A DNA stretch of 64,000 nt from positions 45,198,125-45,262,124 of the forward strand of contig NC_090761.1 of the NCBI RefSeq assembly GCF_036898095.1, given 5' to 3'. The first letter of the stretch is position 1; the number at the start of each line of letters is the position of its first letter. This document shows positions 10,173-20,600 of this stretch, in pieces. The translations under genes and the position numbers were made by a program. The stretch comes from Palaemon carinicauda (taxonomy: Eukaryota > Arthropoda > Malacostraca > Decapoda > Palaemonidae). The notes under the pieces are model-generated. The model searched no databases, was not told the DNA's origin, and saw only the letters and a list, made by a program, of their open reading frames with translations.

Positions 10173-10505
10173 GTTTGTCTGCGGATTATAGTGGTTACAG
10201 GGCTCATTTGAGCAAAAACAAGACACAGTCAACAATAACAACAGACTTGGAAAAAATCTGGGAGGAAGACGAGAGTAGCGTGAGTTTGATCGTCGATATT
10301 TCGACCATTATTGATTTTCACTAAATTATCTCACTCGTATACCACTATTTACATACATTCCTACACATTCTAGTAAAAATAAATTGAATATCACTGATAT
10401 CTTCATGCGGCCCTCTCCTAGACATTAACCGGAAAATTATATGGTTCATGTATTTTGCTAGAAATTAAAGTATCATGCATTTACCGTAAATGGCTTATCT
10501 CTGTA

Positions 10506-11065
10506 TCTTTTGTTTTATGTATTTCTGACCATGATTATTGGGGTAAACCACCCGTTCATGAGTTTTTGAACCTTCCTCATATAAAGACAATTATGAAGAA
10601 CCCCAGTGGGAAACCAGGTTTTTTTGGGTGGGGAAATGTCAAAAGACAAGTGATTTGCAGCACAAATAAGGGTCAGAAATGCAAAATAAAACACAAGAAC
10701 ATGTTTTGCTACAAGTATTACCCCTGTGGTCTAGTATTTTGGTATTACAGTAATTGTCAATTATACAAACTTCATCAGCAAATATTTCTGTAACCCTTAA
10801 TTTGCGGAAGATTCAAGTAACTTTTTCGATTGAATATCTCAAAAATATATAATAGACTATCAGGTAAAAAGTAATAGATATATGAATTTGGTTGAAAAAG
10901 CAATACTGTAATACCTAATTCTGTTATACAGGATTGCCAGATACAAGAATTATATAGATTTATAATTTATTTGGTGTTTTTTTTTTTACATTTTTGACCA
11001 TATTGTTGACAAAAAAACTTCATAATTGTGTTTTCCTTGCCCTCTATAACTCAGTACAGTATGTA
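10506..11065. other. AT-rich DNA, nothing firm
   Basis: A stretch near 10590-10660 (CCCCAGTGGGAAACC then TTTTTGGGTGGGG) is a diverged copy of 9395-9460. Otherwise no supported feature. The 112-codon frame from 10455 has no recognisable domain. Confidence 0.45.
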
Positions 11066-11180
11066 TTTGTTCCGTAACTGGAATACAAACATACGCTATT
11101 TATTAGGGGTATTACTTTCGGTGAAACTGAAGGGACGAGCCATTAAAATTTAAGCGAGGCTTAATTGCCCATCCCACTAA
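11066..11180 (+). repeat. Outer part of a D-family ITR, left of the DDE insertion
   Basis: TTGTTCCGTAACTGGAATACAAAC and the following ~110 bases match the left ITR of element D at 22611-22720. The rest of this ITR resumes at 18972, showing that the DDE transposon interrupted it. Confidence 0.75.
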
Positions 11181-11584
11181 ACTCTATTGGATCCTGTAAG
11201 GCGAACAAGGCTGGGTTTGGGCCGGGAGCAGCGATGCCATATCAAATATTACCATCACGTTGTATGGTGTATAGAGGCAGCATAAGTTAAAAAAATGTAA
11301 ATATAATTAATTAATAATAAATATTCGCGATTATTAAATGCCCTCGTAATTTCTTTTCTTTTAATAACAATAAAATTACACATTTCTTCTTAAACGTGGC
11401 AGAAAAATTTTACAGCGCTGCCACATCCTTCTCAGGCGTTAAGCTGACCTCAGGGTATGAATATGTCAAACAGCGTGTGTCTCCATAAAGACGGCTCAAC
11501 CAAAACAGTCAGTCATTAAGGAGTCTGTCGCCCTACCAAGAACATGGAAGGAAGTCCTCGTTCCCGCATTAGCCTTCATCCCCA

Positions 11585-11924
11585 GGCTTGAGAAATAGTT
11601 TATAGGATCGTGAAGTACTTTGACAAAGAAAAGGCAAACCATGGACCCGTTATGGATGTTAGAAAAACACTGAAACGGGCCTCGGAAGCAACAATGATAC
11701 CGGAGAGGACAATCAGCAGGATTTGCAATGAAGGAAAAGTAACGGGAGAGAGATACGGTAAACCAATTTTCGTTGAACAGAAGAAGCAACAACCAAGAAC
11801 CGTGACAAATTTAGATGATTTTGACAAGAGCGTTTTGCATAGAATAGTTTTAGACTTTTATGCAAAGAAGGAAGTTCCAACGCTTGACTCAATAACAGCT
11901 GAATTAAAAAAAAATATTGAGTTT
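11585..11924 (+). pseudogene. DDE transposase, N-terminal part
   Basis: From EIVYRIVKYF onward this frame encodes a helix-turn-helix DNA-binding region. ASEATMIPERTISRICNEGK fits the family's recognition helix. A basic stretch and a conserved segment ending TLDSITAELKKNIEF follow. It stops being family-like exactly where element B begins and resumes in the same reading frame at 18645, so element B entered a previously continuous reading frame. The frame seen from the first Met at 11610 continues into the ITR only by chance. Confidence 0.72.
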
Positions 11925-11925
11925 T

Positions 11926-12373
11926 CAATATTTAACTTAGCCGGTGATTATATAGCTGCAACTCTGTTGCCCGACAGACAACTCTACGGTAAAAACTCGC
12001 CAGCGATCGCTACACAGGTTGCGGGTGTGCCCAACAGCGCCATCTGTCGTCCAGATACCCAGTACTCAATGTAAACAAAGACTCAATTTTCTCTCTGTCG
12101 AGCTATCGATAAGACGTACTTACTCGCTGTTGCTAAACTGGAGTTTTTTCAATGTTTAACTTAGCCGGTGATTATATAGCTGCAACTCTGTTGCCCGACA
12201 GACAACTCTACGGTAAAAACTCGCCAGCGATCGCTACACAGGTTGCGGGTGTGCCCAACAGCGCCATCTGTCGTCCAGATACCCAGTACTCAATGTAAAC
12301 AAAGACTCAATTTTCTCTCTGTCGAGCTATCGACAAGACGTACTTACTTGCTGTTGCTAAACTGGAGTTTTTT
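11926..12373 (+). repeat. Left ITR of element B, first 224 bp tandemly duplicated
   Basis: The 224-base unit at 11926-12149 is repeated at 12150-12373, starting CAATATTTAACTTAGCCGG and CAATGTTTAACTTAGCCGG. Element E has a single copy. Both unit boundaries lie at GGAGTTTTTTCA, so either unequal exchange or a second insertion at a matching site could explain it. Confidence 0.85.
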
Positions 12374-13519
12374 CACAACTAATTGGTGAAGTACTTTATT
12401 ATAGTTTTGAGCTTTCGCTATGCAGGTGTTTTATCTTCATCTTAAATCTTGAACTCGTTTTGGATAGATTAAATTATGGTGACAAAGAGAGTATGGACTT
12501 TCTTTCACTTTTAAATGGCCGACCCTTCCCTTAGACGGAAGTGTGTTTAGGCTTTTAGTAATTATATCACGTTATAGATTTTCCTCTATATATTTTATAT
12601 CTCTCCGCCTTTATTAGGCCTCTTCGATTAACTTTCCATTTATTATAAACATATAAAAATAATTTTAATGTTTTGTTTATATAGACCTTTCCTGAGAGTA
12701 GGCGGTCCTAACTTGGAAACCGAAGTTAATCAACGTTGAGCCCTTTATATCGTAATTAGCTTTTAAAGAGCTAAGGATTTAAAACTTTTTAAATGTAATA
12801 TTTTATGAAAGAATTTCTTTGATAGTCTTCGTACTGTTTTCAAAGATGAACTAACGTTTAGTTTATTTATGCTACGCAGTTGTTGACGTTCAGGACGTTC
12901 AACATGCGCTCTATCGTTACGATAGAGAGAGAGTGTATCACGGTTTCACTTTGCAGTAAGAGTAAATCGATTCTGACGTTTTGTTCATTCTTTCTTAGCT
13001 TAAATGTTTTAAATTCTATTTTAAAGGAACTTTTTAATTGAAAAACCTTTCAGTTTTTTCCTTTAGTCAAATAACATGTTTTTTTGACGAAATATAATTG
13101 GGCTCTTCTCTTAGGTGCGAAATCAAGAGAGAAAGAGAGAGATAGAGACGGAGGGAGAGAGAGGAGAGAAAACGTTCCGTTCAAGCGGGTAACGTTGTTC
13201 TCGAGTTACTCTCGTCCCTAGTCGCTGTACAGGGAGGAAGGATAAAACGTTTTAGTTTTTTATTCTCGTCCCCAGGCTATGTGCGGTGAGAGATTGAAAA
13301 CGTAGTTATATGAACTAGTGTTTAGTCTCTTTCCCAGCCACTGATTTTTTTATCTTAAAATATGTTTTCTGTTTTTTGCTGGTATTAATGAGCTTGCATT
13401 ATACGACTGATTTCGCAATTACTACCTTTTAATGAAGGGTAGAATTGCGTGTTTCAGGTAGAAATCAGTAAAAGTTTCGATTTCAGTGAAATAAGTGCAA
13501 AACAGAAAATCGAAGTGAT

Positions 13520-15760
13520 AAAGTGATATGCGCAAAGTGTTACAGTGTTGCGTCCGAGGGTTCGTCTGTTCGTGCCTGTCGTTCACCTAGTCCGGGACCT
13601 CTTACATGCTCCCAAGCCCAGGGGAGAAGTAATGTCAAACGACTTATGGGTTCGAGAGGCCTTGACCAACGAACAGACGTTTTCCCTCTATGGTATCGGG
13701 TGTATCTTACCAAGATCTCCCCTACCATAAGACGAGAGAGACATTGTTTCTCCTCGTCATCCGAAGGCTCTCGCATAAGAAACCTGTCACAAGGTTTCGA
13801 AGCCCTTAAGCGAAAGTCAGTCCTTTCAGGACAGGTCCAGCGTCCTGGTTACAACCATTAGGACAGCTCTGACCCTATGCAGTCATCGGATAACTGCTCG
13901 CCGCCTAACAAAAGCGTAACACAGACTCCGAGAGTCTTTTTTTGTAGGCAAAGTGTTGCGGTCACAGACGTTACCCTCGTCTCTTACCACAACCATTTCC
14001 GTTGATCCTTAATGGGTTGTATGGCAAGACATGCAGTATATGCTTGCCTCCCTTATGGAAGACTATTCTGCCGATTAGTCCGTTGAGTCTAGCCGTTTAT
14101 CTCATCGATATCCTGGCTTTCAGCCAACCTAACGTTCCTTTGTGCTTACTGTTGACGTTGGCGTAGCTTAGTCACGTCAGTCAGGTTGTTTAGAACCACA
14201 CTCGATGTGGTCTCGTATGGTTTTTCAGCCGCATTTGGACGTTAGGCCACTTGCTGATGCTCCTGTTGACGTTCAAGACGTTCACTAACAATCGGAGTTG
14301 ACTTGTTTTGACGCTGTGCGTCAACCTCCGCATTCTAGAGTTGTTTTGACTGCTCAGTCTAGGCAGTCAAAGCAGTCTCGAGTGGACGCTGTGCGTCCTC
14401 ACGCACCTGTTGTGGTTGACAGTTCAGTTGTTGACAGTTCACAGACTGTCAAGCAGTTACATGACGTTGCGTTCTGGTCCGCTACTAATGCACCAGTGAG
14501 TGTGGACTCTGCTTGTAAAGCATTGCCACCACGGTAGGTCTCTCCCTTGCTTGAGACTCAGCTTTTATCGGACAAGGTTCCTGTAGATGAGGAAGTTGCT
14601 GTTCTCCCTACTACTGATATTCCCTTGAGGACTCTGTCAGATGGAGTGGAGCCTAAAGCTGCTTAGCCTCCTATGGACTTTAATTAAATCATGATGATTT
14701 TTTTAAGGATCTTTGTCCGGATCTTTTTGTAACTGCTGCTTCTCGTTCGCCTAAACGTCAGAGCTTACACTAGGCCTAGCTACTTCGAAGCCGTTGTTTT
14801 TAAGCTAGTGCTCTCTCGCTCTCCTAGAGAGCTTTACGTTGGCTAGGCGACTGGTTTTTCACCAGGAGGAGTTTGGGGGATACAGCCTTTGCTTTCCCTT
14901 CTTTTAAACTGGTTTATAGAGCGAGAGTCTGATATGACACGAGAGAAGTTCTCGGCTTTGGGAGTTCATGCCTCTGCCCAGATAGACTTCTCAATTCTCG
15001 TAGACTCTCCCTGGCGCCTGGCCAGGAGACGCTCCAAGTTTTTTACAGGTCAACTTCACAGCTGTTTTCGAGCCTTTGAAGTTTTGCTGTACAATTATGT
15101 CACGCATAACAAGGCTTTCAGGGATGGTAAACGGTACCCGCCTCAGTCGCTAACCCCGTCTGTTGGCGCACCTGCTCCCGTAGACCCTAAATGGGCTTTG
15201 CTGCAAGACATGCAGTCCAAGCTTGCGTCCTTGATAGAGGACTTTAATGCGGAGAAGGTTGCTACCGAACCTTCTGGCCAACAACCTTCCAACCGGTCGG
15301 TTGTGCGCCCTGTTGACGCTGAGGTAACCTACTCGCGTCTGCCAGTTGAGGTGGTTCCTCCACCGATGTGACCCAGTGTGGGTTGCCAGCCGCACGTTGA
15401 CGTTAAGCGACGCTCGGAGGTGGTTGTTGACGTTCAGGACGTTCAACAACCAGCAGAGGTGACTTGTTTTGACGCAGTGCGTCAACCTCAGCAACCCGGT
15501 AGGGTGTTGACTGCACAACCCAGATGGTCTAGACAGTCTCAGGTTGACGCTGTGCTTCCTCGCGCACCCATGGTTGTTGACAGTTCACAGACTGTGCAGC
15601 AGTTCCATGATGTTGCGTCCGGCTCCGTCACGCATGCACCAGTGCGACCGGACTCAGCGAGCCAGACGTTGCCCACTCCGTTGCCGTTTCCTCATCAGTT
15701 TTCGGATGAGGAACCCTCTGATGAGAACGTTGCTGAACAACAAGACGATCAGCCCCCAGA
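13520..15760 (+). pseudogene. Rearranged Gag remnant of element B
   Basis: Homologous to the Gag of element A but broken by many stops and frameshifts. The order is unusual: an N-terminal portion (SPSPGPLTCSQAQGRSN), a middle portion including DMQYMLASLMEDYS and TCFDAVRQP, a C-terminal portion (ASAQIDFSILVDSPWRLA to NKAFRDG), then a second, better preserved middle portion (LLQDMQSKLASLIEDFNAEK, TCFDAVRQP, SSQTVQQFHDV) ending in an acidic stretch. The middle of Gag is therefore present twice. After EQQDDQPPE it passes straight into RT thumb sequence. Element E has the same structure. Confidence 0.78.
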
Positions 15761-16990
15761 ATAGATCAAGCCCTGCTATCCATCCAGAAGATGCTGAAGA
15801 AGGAACGCTGCTCAGTCAGGCTGTGGATGAGTCTGGTAGGGACGCTGTCATCCGTGGAACAATTTGTGTCACTAGGAAGACTACACCTCCGTCCTCTTCA
15901 ATACCATCTAGCTTTTCACTGGAAAAAGGACAAGACGCTAGAAGCGGTCTCGATCCCGGTTTCCGAAAAGATAAAGTCTTGTCTGACTTGGTGGAAGGAC
16001 AATATCAACCTAAGAGAGGGTCTTCCCCTGGCTGTTCACACTCCCAACCACGTTCTCTTCTCGGACGCATCGGACGTGGGCTGGGGCGCGACACTAGACG
16101 GTCGGGAATGCTCAGGACTGTGGAACTCGAGTCAGAGGAGCATGCATATCAACTGCAAGGAGCTGTTGGCAGTACATCTGGCCTTGAAAAGCTTCAAGTC
16201 TCTCCTTCGAGGCAAAGTGGTGGAAGTTAACTCGGACATCACCACGGCCTTGGCGTACATCTCCAAACAAGGAGGTACCCACTCACTGACGTTGTACGAG
16301 ATCACAAGGGACCTGTTCATCTGGTCAAAAGGTCAAGACATCTCCCTAGTAACGAGGTTCATCCAAGGCGACTTGAACGTCATAGCAGATTGTCTCAGTC
16401 GGAAAGGGCAAGTAATTCCAACCGAATGGACCCTCCACAAGGATGTGTGCAAGAGACTTCGGGCCACTTGGGGTAAACCATCCATAGATCTCTTTGCAAC
16501 CTCGCTGACCAAGAGGCTTCCAATCTATTGCTCTCCAGTCCCGGACCCAGCAGCAATACATATAGATGCTTTCCTCCTAGATTGGTCACATCTGGATCTC
16601 TACGCATTCCCACCGTTCAAGATTGTCAACAAGGTACTGCAGAAGTTCGCCTCTCACGAAGGGACAAGGTTGACGTTAGTTGCTTCCCTCTGGCCCGCGA
16701 GAGAATGGTTCACCGAGATACTTCGATGGTTAGTAGACGTTCCCAGTAGTCTTCCTCTAAGGGTAGACCTTCTACGTCAGCCACACGTAAAGAAGGTACA
16801 GTACTCCAAAGCCTCCACGCTCTTCGTCTGACTGCCTTCAGACTATCGAAAGACTCTCGAGAGCTAGAGGCTTTTCGAAGGAAGCAGCCAGTGCGATTGC
16901 TAGAGCAAGGAGAGCTTCTTCCATTAGAGTCTACCAATCGAAGTGGGAAGTCTTCCGAGACTGGTGCAAGTCAGTTTCTGTATCCTCGAC
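15755..16990 (+). pseudogene. Truncated RT thumb / RNase H of element B
   Basis: The homology starts at IDQALLSIQKMLKKERCSVRLW, about residue 330 of element A's RT/RH protein, so fingers, palm and YLDD are deleted. RNase H is largely intact: LFSDASDVGWG, a Glu in INCKELLAVHLAL, VNSDITTALAY (Asn changed to Ile after the Asp) and NVIADCLSR. The downstream region with IDLFATS and AFPPFK follows. The frame is broken at 16797 by a five-base insertion making TACAGTA; element E has plain TA there. Overlaps the YR. Confidence 0.85.
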
Positions 16991-17908
16991 CAGTACCTCT
17001 GTAGCTCAAATAGCTGTTTTTCTCTTATACCTGAGAAAAGGACGATCCCTTTCAGCTCCCACTATCAAGGGCTACAGAAGCATGTTGGCATCGGTCTTCC
17101 GGCATAGAGGCTTAGATCTTTCCAAACATAAAGATCTGCAAGACCTCCTTAAGTCTTTTGAGACCACCAAGGAGCGTCGTTTGGCTACCCCTGGATGGAA
17201 TTTAGAGGTGGTACTAAGATTCTTCATATCAGACAGGTTGGAGCCGTTACAATCAGCCTCCCTGAAAGATCTCACTCTTAAGACTCTTTTCCTGGTATGC
17301 TTAGCCTCGGCTAAAAGAGTCAGTGAGATTCATGCCTTCAGCAAGAACATACTGTAGGATTTTCGTCAGAAAAAGCCACTTGTTCGCTACAACTTAGTTT
17401 TCTAGCCAAAAATGAGCTGCCTTCTCGGCCTTGGCCTAAATCTTTCGATATCCCCAGCTTATCGGAGATCGTAGGCAATGAACTAGAAAGAGTCTTATGC
17501 CCTGTTAGAGCTCTTAAGTTCTATCTAAAGCGTACTAAACCTTTACAAGGCCAATCTCAAGCTTTATGGTGTTCAGTTAAGAAACCATCCTTGCCTTTGT
17601 CAAAGAATGCCTGGTCAGACTTTATCAGATTGTTAATATGAGAAGCTCATTCACATCTGAGTGAGGAAGACCGAACTTTGCTTAAGGTGAAGACGCACGA
17701 AGTTAGAGCTGTAACAACTTCCGTGGCCTTTAAGCAAAATATATCTCTGCAAAGTATAATGGACGCAACCTATTGGAGAAGCAAGTCAGTGTTCGCGTCA
17801 TTTTACTTGAAAGATGTCCAGTCTCTTTACAAGAACTGCTACACACTGGGACCATTCGTAGCAGCGAGTGCAGTAGTGGGTGAGGGCTCAACCACTACAA
17901 TTCCCTAA
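16850..17908 (+). pseudogene. Tyrosine recombinase remnant of element B
   Basis: The core-binding region, AKRVSEIHAF (catalytic Arg), THEVRAVTTS (HxxR box) and YWRSKSVFASFYLKDV with the nucleophilic Tyr are all recognisable. The frame is broken by a TACTGTA insertion at about 17350, which creates a stop, and by a TGA where element E has CGA near 17640, a likely CpG decay. Hence not functional. Confidence 0.82.
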
Positions 17909-18309
17909 TTCCATACCCTTTTAATCTTTCTCTTGAAATGTTTTTATTGTTGTTTTTTGGGTTGTCCGGAAGGCTAAGAAGCCTTTCGCATCCTGGTTGA
18001 TTTGGCGGGTGGTCAAAGTCATTTCTTGAGAGCGCCTAGATTAGGGGTTTTGATGAGGTCCTGTTGTATGGGTTGCAACCCTTGATACTTCAGATCCTAG
18101 GGGTCGATCAGCATCCTAAGAGGATCGCGAGGCTCAGTAAGGAAGACGTACTTAAAAGGCAGAGAAATTGTTCAAGTCGACTTCCTTACCAGGTACTTAT
18201 TTATTTTGTTTTTGTTATTTTGATAACTTCTAAAATGAAATAAAAACTCTTAGCTCATAAAAGTGTAAACATATATTGCGGGTCTCTACCCACCCCCCTG
18301 GGTGTGAAT

Positions 18310-18400
18310 CAGCTATATAATCACCGGCTAAGTTAAATATTGAAAAATGTTATTTTGATAATAAAATAAATTTTTGAATATACTTACCCGGTGATTATAA
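18310..18400 (+). repeat. Internal complementary region (ICR) of element B
   Basis: On the opposite strand it reads as the right end of the element (ACCGGGTAAGTATATTCAAAA ... AATAACATTTT) joined directly to the left end (TCAATATTTAACTTAGCCGG). This is the diagnostic DIRS arrangement thought to template the joining of ends during circle formation. Confidence 0.88.
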
Positions 18401-18436
18401 ATTAAAGGACCCTACCTTCCTCCCCAATAGAGACGC

Positions 18437-18644
18437 AGTGGGACGAGGAGAAAATTGAGTCTTTGTTTACATTGAGTACTGGGTATCTGGACGACAGATG
18501 GCGCTGTTGGGCACACCCGCAACCTGTGTAGCGATCGCTGGCGAGTTTTTACCGTAGAGTTGTCTGTCGGGCAACAGAGTTGCAGCTATATAATCACCGG
18601 GTAAGTATATTCAAAAATTTATTTTATTATCAAAATAACATTTT
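18437..18644 (+). repeat. Right ITR of element B
   Basis: Inverted copy of the left ITR, sharing GCGATCGCTGGCGAG and the CAGCTATATAATCACC core. It ends in AATAACATTTT, and the DDE reading frame resumes immediately after. Confidence 0.85.
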
Positions 18645-18900
18645 AAAGGTTCCAGGGATTCTGTTCACAAAGTTCTTCATGAAATTGGCTTTCGGTACAG
18701 CAATGTTAATGGAAGAAAATTTCTACTGGAGAGAAAAGATGTAGCCTCAGCCAGAACTAAGTTTTTAAGAGAAATGAAAGCATTAAAAACCAGTGGCTAT
18801 AAATCCTTTGTATACTTGGACGAGACTTGGATTAACCAAAACCATACAGTAGTATGGGATAATCCCTAGAAAGGTCCAGTATATTGCCCCAGAAGACATT
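18645..18900 (+). pseudogene. DDE transposase, central part downstream of element B
   Basis: This segment continues the DDE protein in the same frame: KGSRDSVHKVLHEIGFRYS, then a KFLREMKAL helix, then YLDETWINQNHT, which carries the first catalytic Asp in the LDETW motif. A TAG stop follows four residues after VVWD. Later family sequence, with the remaining acidic residues, is missing, so an internal deletion preceded or followed element B. Confidence 0.75.
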
Positions 18901-18971
18901 CGAGCGCAGGGATTAAAAGGGGTAAACAGGAGCGGTAGGAGACAACGCCCGGATTGCCATGAAGGAGCCGA

Positions 18972-19062
18972 TAGACTATAGTTAGTGGGGGTTATGGGGG
19001 AGTAGCTTATTCCCACTCACACACCTGTGATAGCTCACTTTACTTTTGGCTCAAATGGAGAT
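18972..19062 (+). repeat. Inner part of a D-family ITR, right of the DDE insertion
   Basis: AGTTAGTGGGGGTTATGGG and CACTCACACACCTGTG continue the ITR that broke off at 11180, matching element D at about 22725-22800. No D-type coding region follows, so it is a fragment. Confidence 0.65.
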
Positions 19063-19495
19063 CGGTTGTTACCGCTCTTCCTCCTCGCCAATTTTGGACT
19101 GCCGATTCCCCAGGCATGAACAGAACAGCTATACAGTACTTTGTCGGCTCTCTTAGTCGAACGAAAAAGAACTGCATCGCTAACTGAGGCAAAATAAAAT
19201 AAATTATGTAACAAAAAACTCCCTCGGTCCCTCGGGAGGAACATTTAGTCCGCTACGGGTAAGGAGACCACCAAGGGAACAGACATAAAACAAGATCTGT
19301 GCTCTCCCTTCCCCGGTTAACCTCGACGGGAGAAGGAGAGCGGAAAGTAACAGTAATAAAACAATAAGTACAATTATTAAAATCAGCTAAAGATATTCAC
19401 TAATTGGAAGACCTCTGGATCCTCCGGCAGGAAGTGTTCCCCGCGGTGAAGAAGCTGAAAAGTTAAATTACAAACAATTGTTATTTCACTTGAAT
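19063..19495 (-). repeat. G-type DIRS leader fragment, inverted
   Basis: On the minus strand this matches 51800-52170 across most of its length: CTTCTTCACCGCGGGGAACACT, TCCTGCCGGAGGATCCAG, TACTCTCCGCTCTCC, and GACAAAGTACTGTA near the end. It lacks an ORF of its own. Confidence 0.75.
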
Positions 19496-19516
19496 AATTA
19501 AGAACCATCCTTAATG

Positions 19517-19617
<101 letters not shown>

Positions 19618-19639
19618 CTGTATGTCTGTATGTTTATGT

Positions 19640-19942
19640 GTAGATAGGGTTAGGAACCAAGTAGTGAGGGTGAGAACGGCTGTAAGAAATGAGTTGGCAG
19701 CTAGAGTGAATATGAATGTGTTGAGGTGGTTTGGCCATGTTGAGAGAATGGAAAATGGCTGTCTGCTAAAGAAGGTGATGAATGCAAGACTTGATGGGAG
19801 AAGTACAAGAGGAAGGCCAAGGTTTGGGTGGATGGATGGAGTGAAGGAAGCTCTGGGTGATAGGAGGATAGATGTGAGAGAGGCAAGAGAGCGTGCTAGA
19901 AATAGGAACGAATGGCGAGCGATTGTGGCGCAGTTCCGGTAG
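19640..19942 (+). pseudogene. LINE ORF2 C-terminal fragment
   Basis: About 100 codons of a non-LTR retrotransposon C terminus: VNMNVLRWFGHVERM, then TRGRPRFGWMDGVKEAL, then REARERARNRNEWRAIV before the stop. RT and endonuclease regions are missing upstream, where the microsatellite begins. It is a different family from the fragment at 5690-6010. The 3' UTR and tail follow. Confidence 0.8.
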
Positions 19943-20180
19943 GCCCTGCTGCTTCCTCCAGTGCCTTGGTTGACCTCGGAGGTAGCAGCAGTAGGGGACT
20001 TAGCATTATGAAGCTTCGTCTGTGGTGGAATTGTGGGAGGGTGGGCTGTGGCACCCTAGCAGTACCAGCCGAACTTGGTTGAGTCCCTTGTCTGGCTTGG
20101 AGGAACGTAGAGAGGAGAGGTACCCTTTTTTGTTTCATTTGTTTGATGTCGGCTACCCCTCAAATTGGGGGAAAAGCCTT

Positions 20181-20270
<90 letters not shown>
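19943..20270 (+). repeat. LINE 3' UTR with terminal hairpin and (TA)n tail
   Basis: After the stop comes a GC-rich 3' UTR that ends with GATGTCGGCTACCCCTCAA, AATTGGGGG and CCTTGGTATATA. CCCTCAAATTGGGGG can form a small hairpin. The tail is about 90 bp of pure (TA)n at 20181-20270. The left end of element C abuts the tail. Confidence 0.7.
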
Positions 20271-20274
<4 letters not shown>

Positions 20275-20600
20275 GGGGGGGCTCAAGCCCTGTCATCCTG
20301 ATGGAAGGTTCCTATTGGTAGCTTTCTAAGGGATATTTGGCTACAGTGATATTCCCAGCGAATTGACCTTTAGGTCTCCAGAATTCTAACTCCTGGCACG
20401 AATATCCTTAAAATTTCTCTTAAGGATATCGCATAATATCAGGGGACGTATATCTTGATACAACACATAGCAATCTTCACTCCGAATACCGTTTTCGTTT
20501 CGAGGGGGAAGAGTGGCGAAAACAGAAGGGGAACCGTTATCAAGGTTACCCTTCCTCCCGTACTATTACGAGTATCCAAAATGACGCCATTCCTATTTTT
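20271..20600 (+). repeat. Left ITR of element C
   Basis: Matches 50155-50506 in inverted orientation across most of its length, for example TTCCTATTGGTAGCTTTCTAA and CGCATAATATCAGGGGACGTAT. A few percent of divergence by eye indicates age. Confidence 0.85.

Larger units (their letters stand above)
8503..10505. mobile_element. Terminal-inverted-repeat element, non-coding, with a second element inside
   Basis: The sequence at 8503-8575 (AGATAAGCCATTTACGGTAAA and onward) returns inverted at 10432-10505. The arm continues at about 9222-9240, matched inverted near 10405-10425, so the left arm has been split by the palindromic element at 8567-9222. Without that insert the outer element is about 1.35 kb. 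It encodes no protein I can recognise; the 79-codon frame at 9730-9969 is probably chance. It contains G/C homopolymer tracts and a tandem duplication with a CRE-like and a CCAAT-like motif. It is likely a non-autonomous DNA transposon of unknown superfamily. Confidence 0.65.
11924..18644 (+). mobile_element. Non-autonomous DIRS element B, inserted in the DDE transposase
   Basis: The element has a left ITR (tandemly doubled), a decayed and rearranged gag, a truncated RT joined at the thumb to RNase H, a YR, an ICR and a right ITR. It is very similar to element E at 30300-36815 along its whole length and shares the same internal rearrangements. The RT fingers and palm, including YxDD, are absent. 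It carries no target-site duplication beyond a shared run of T at the junctions, as expected for YR-mediated insertion. It must have been copied with enzymes from another element. Confidence 0.87.
11181..18971 (+). mobile_element. LDETW-type DDE DNA transposon, split by DIRS element B
   Basis: Removing element B leaves about 1.1 kb. Its ends form imperfect inverted repeats: TCTATTGGATCCT at 11188 against TCTATCGGCTCCT on the opposite strand near 18970. The flanking D-family ITR reads continuously across the ends at a TA dinucleotide, as expected for TA-targeting Tc1/mariner relatives. The coding region is homologous to IS630/Tc1-mariner-like DDE proteins common in arthropods. It is dead: interrupted, and with a stop soon after the LDETW motif. 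Confidence 0.65.

Noticed and set aside
15142..15160. Single-base difference CGGTACCCGCC (B) versus CGGTACCGCC (E) as another excision footprint
   Set aside because: It is one base in a C run, not a five-base addition at a TA.
18300..18644. Terminal repeats of B, D, E, F as LTRs
   Set aside because: They are inverted rather than direct and come with an ICR and YR, so DIRS rather than LTR retrotransposons.
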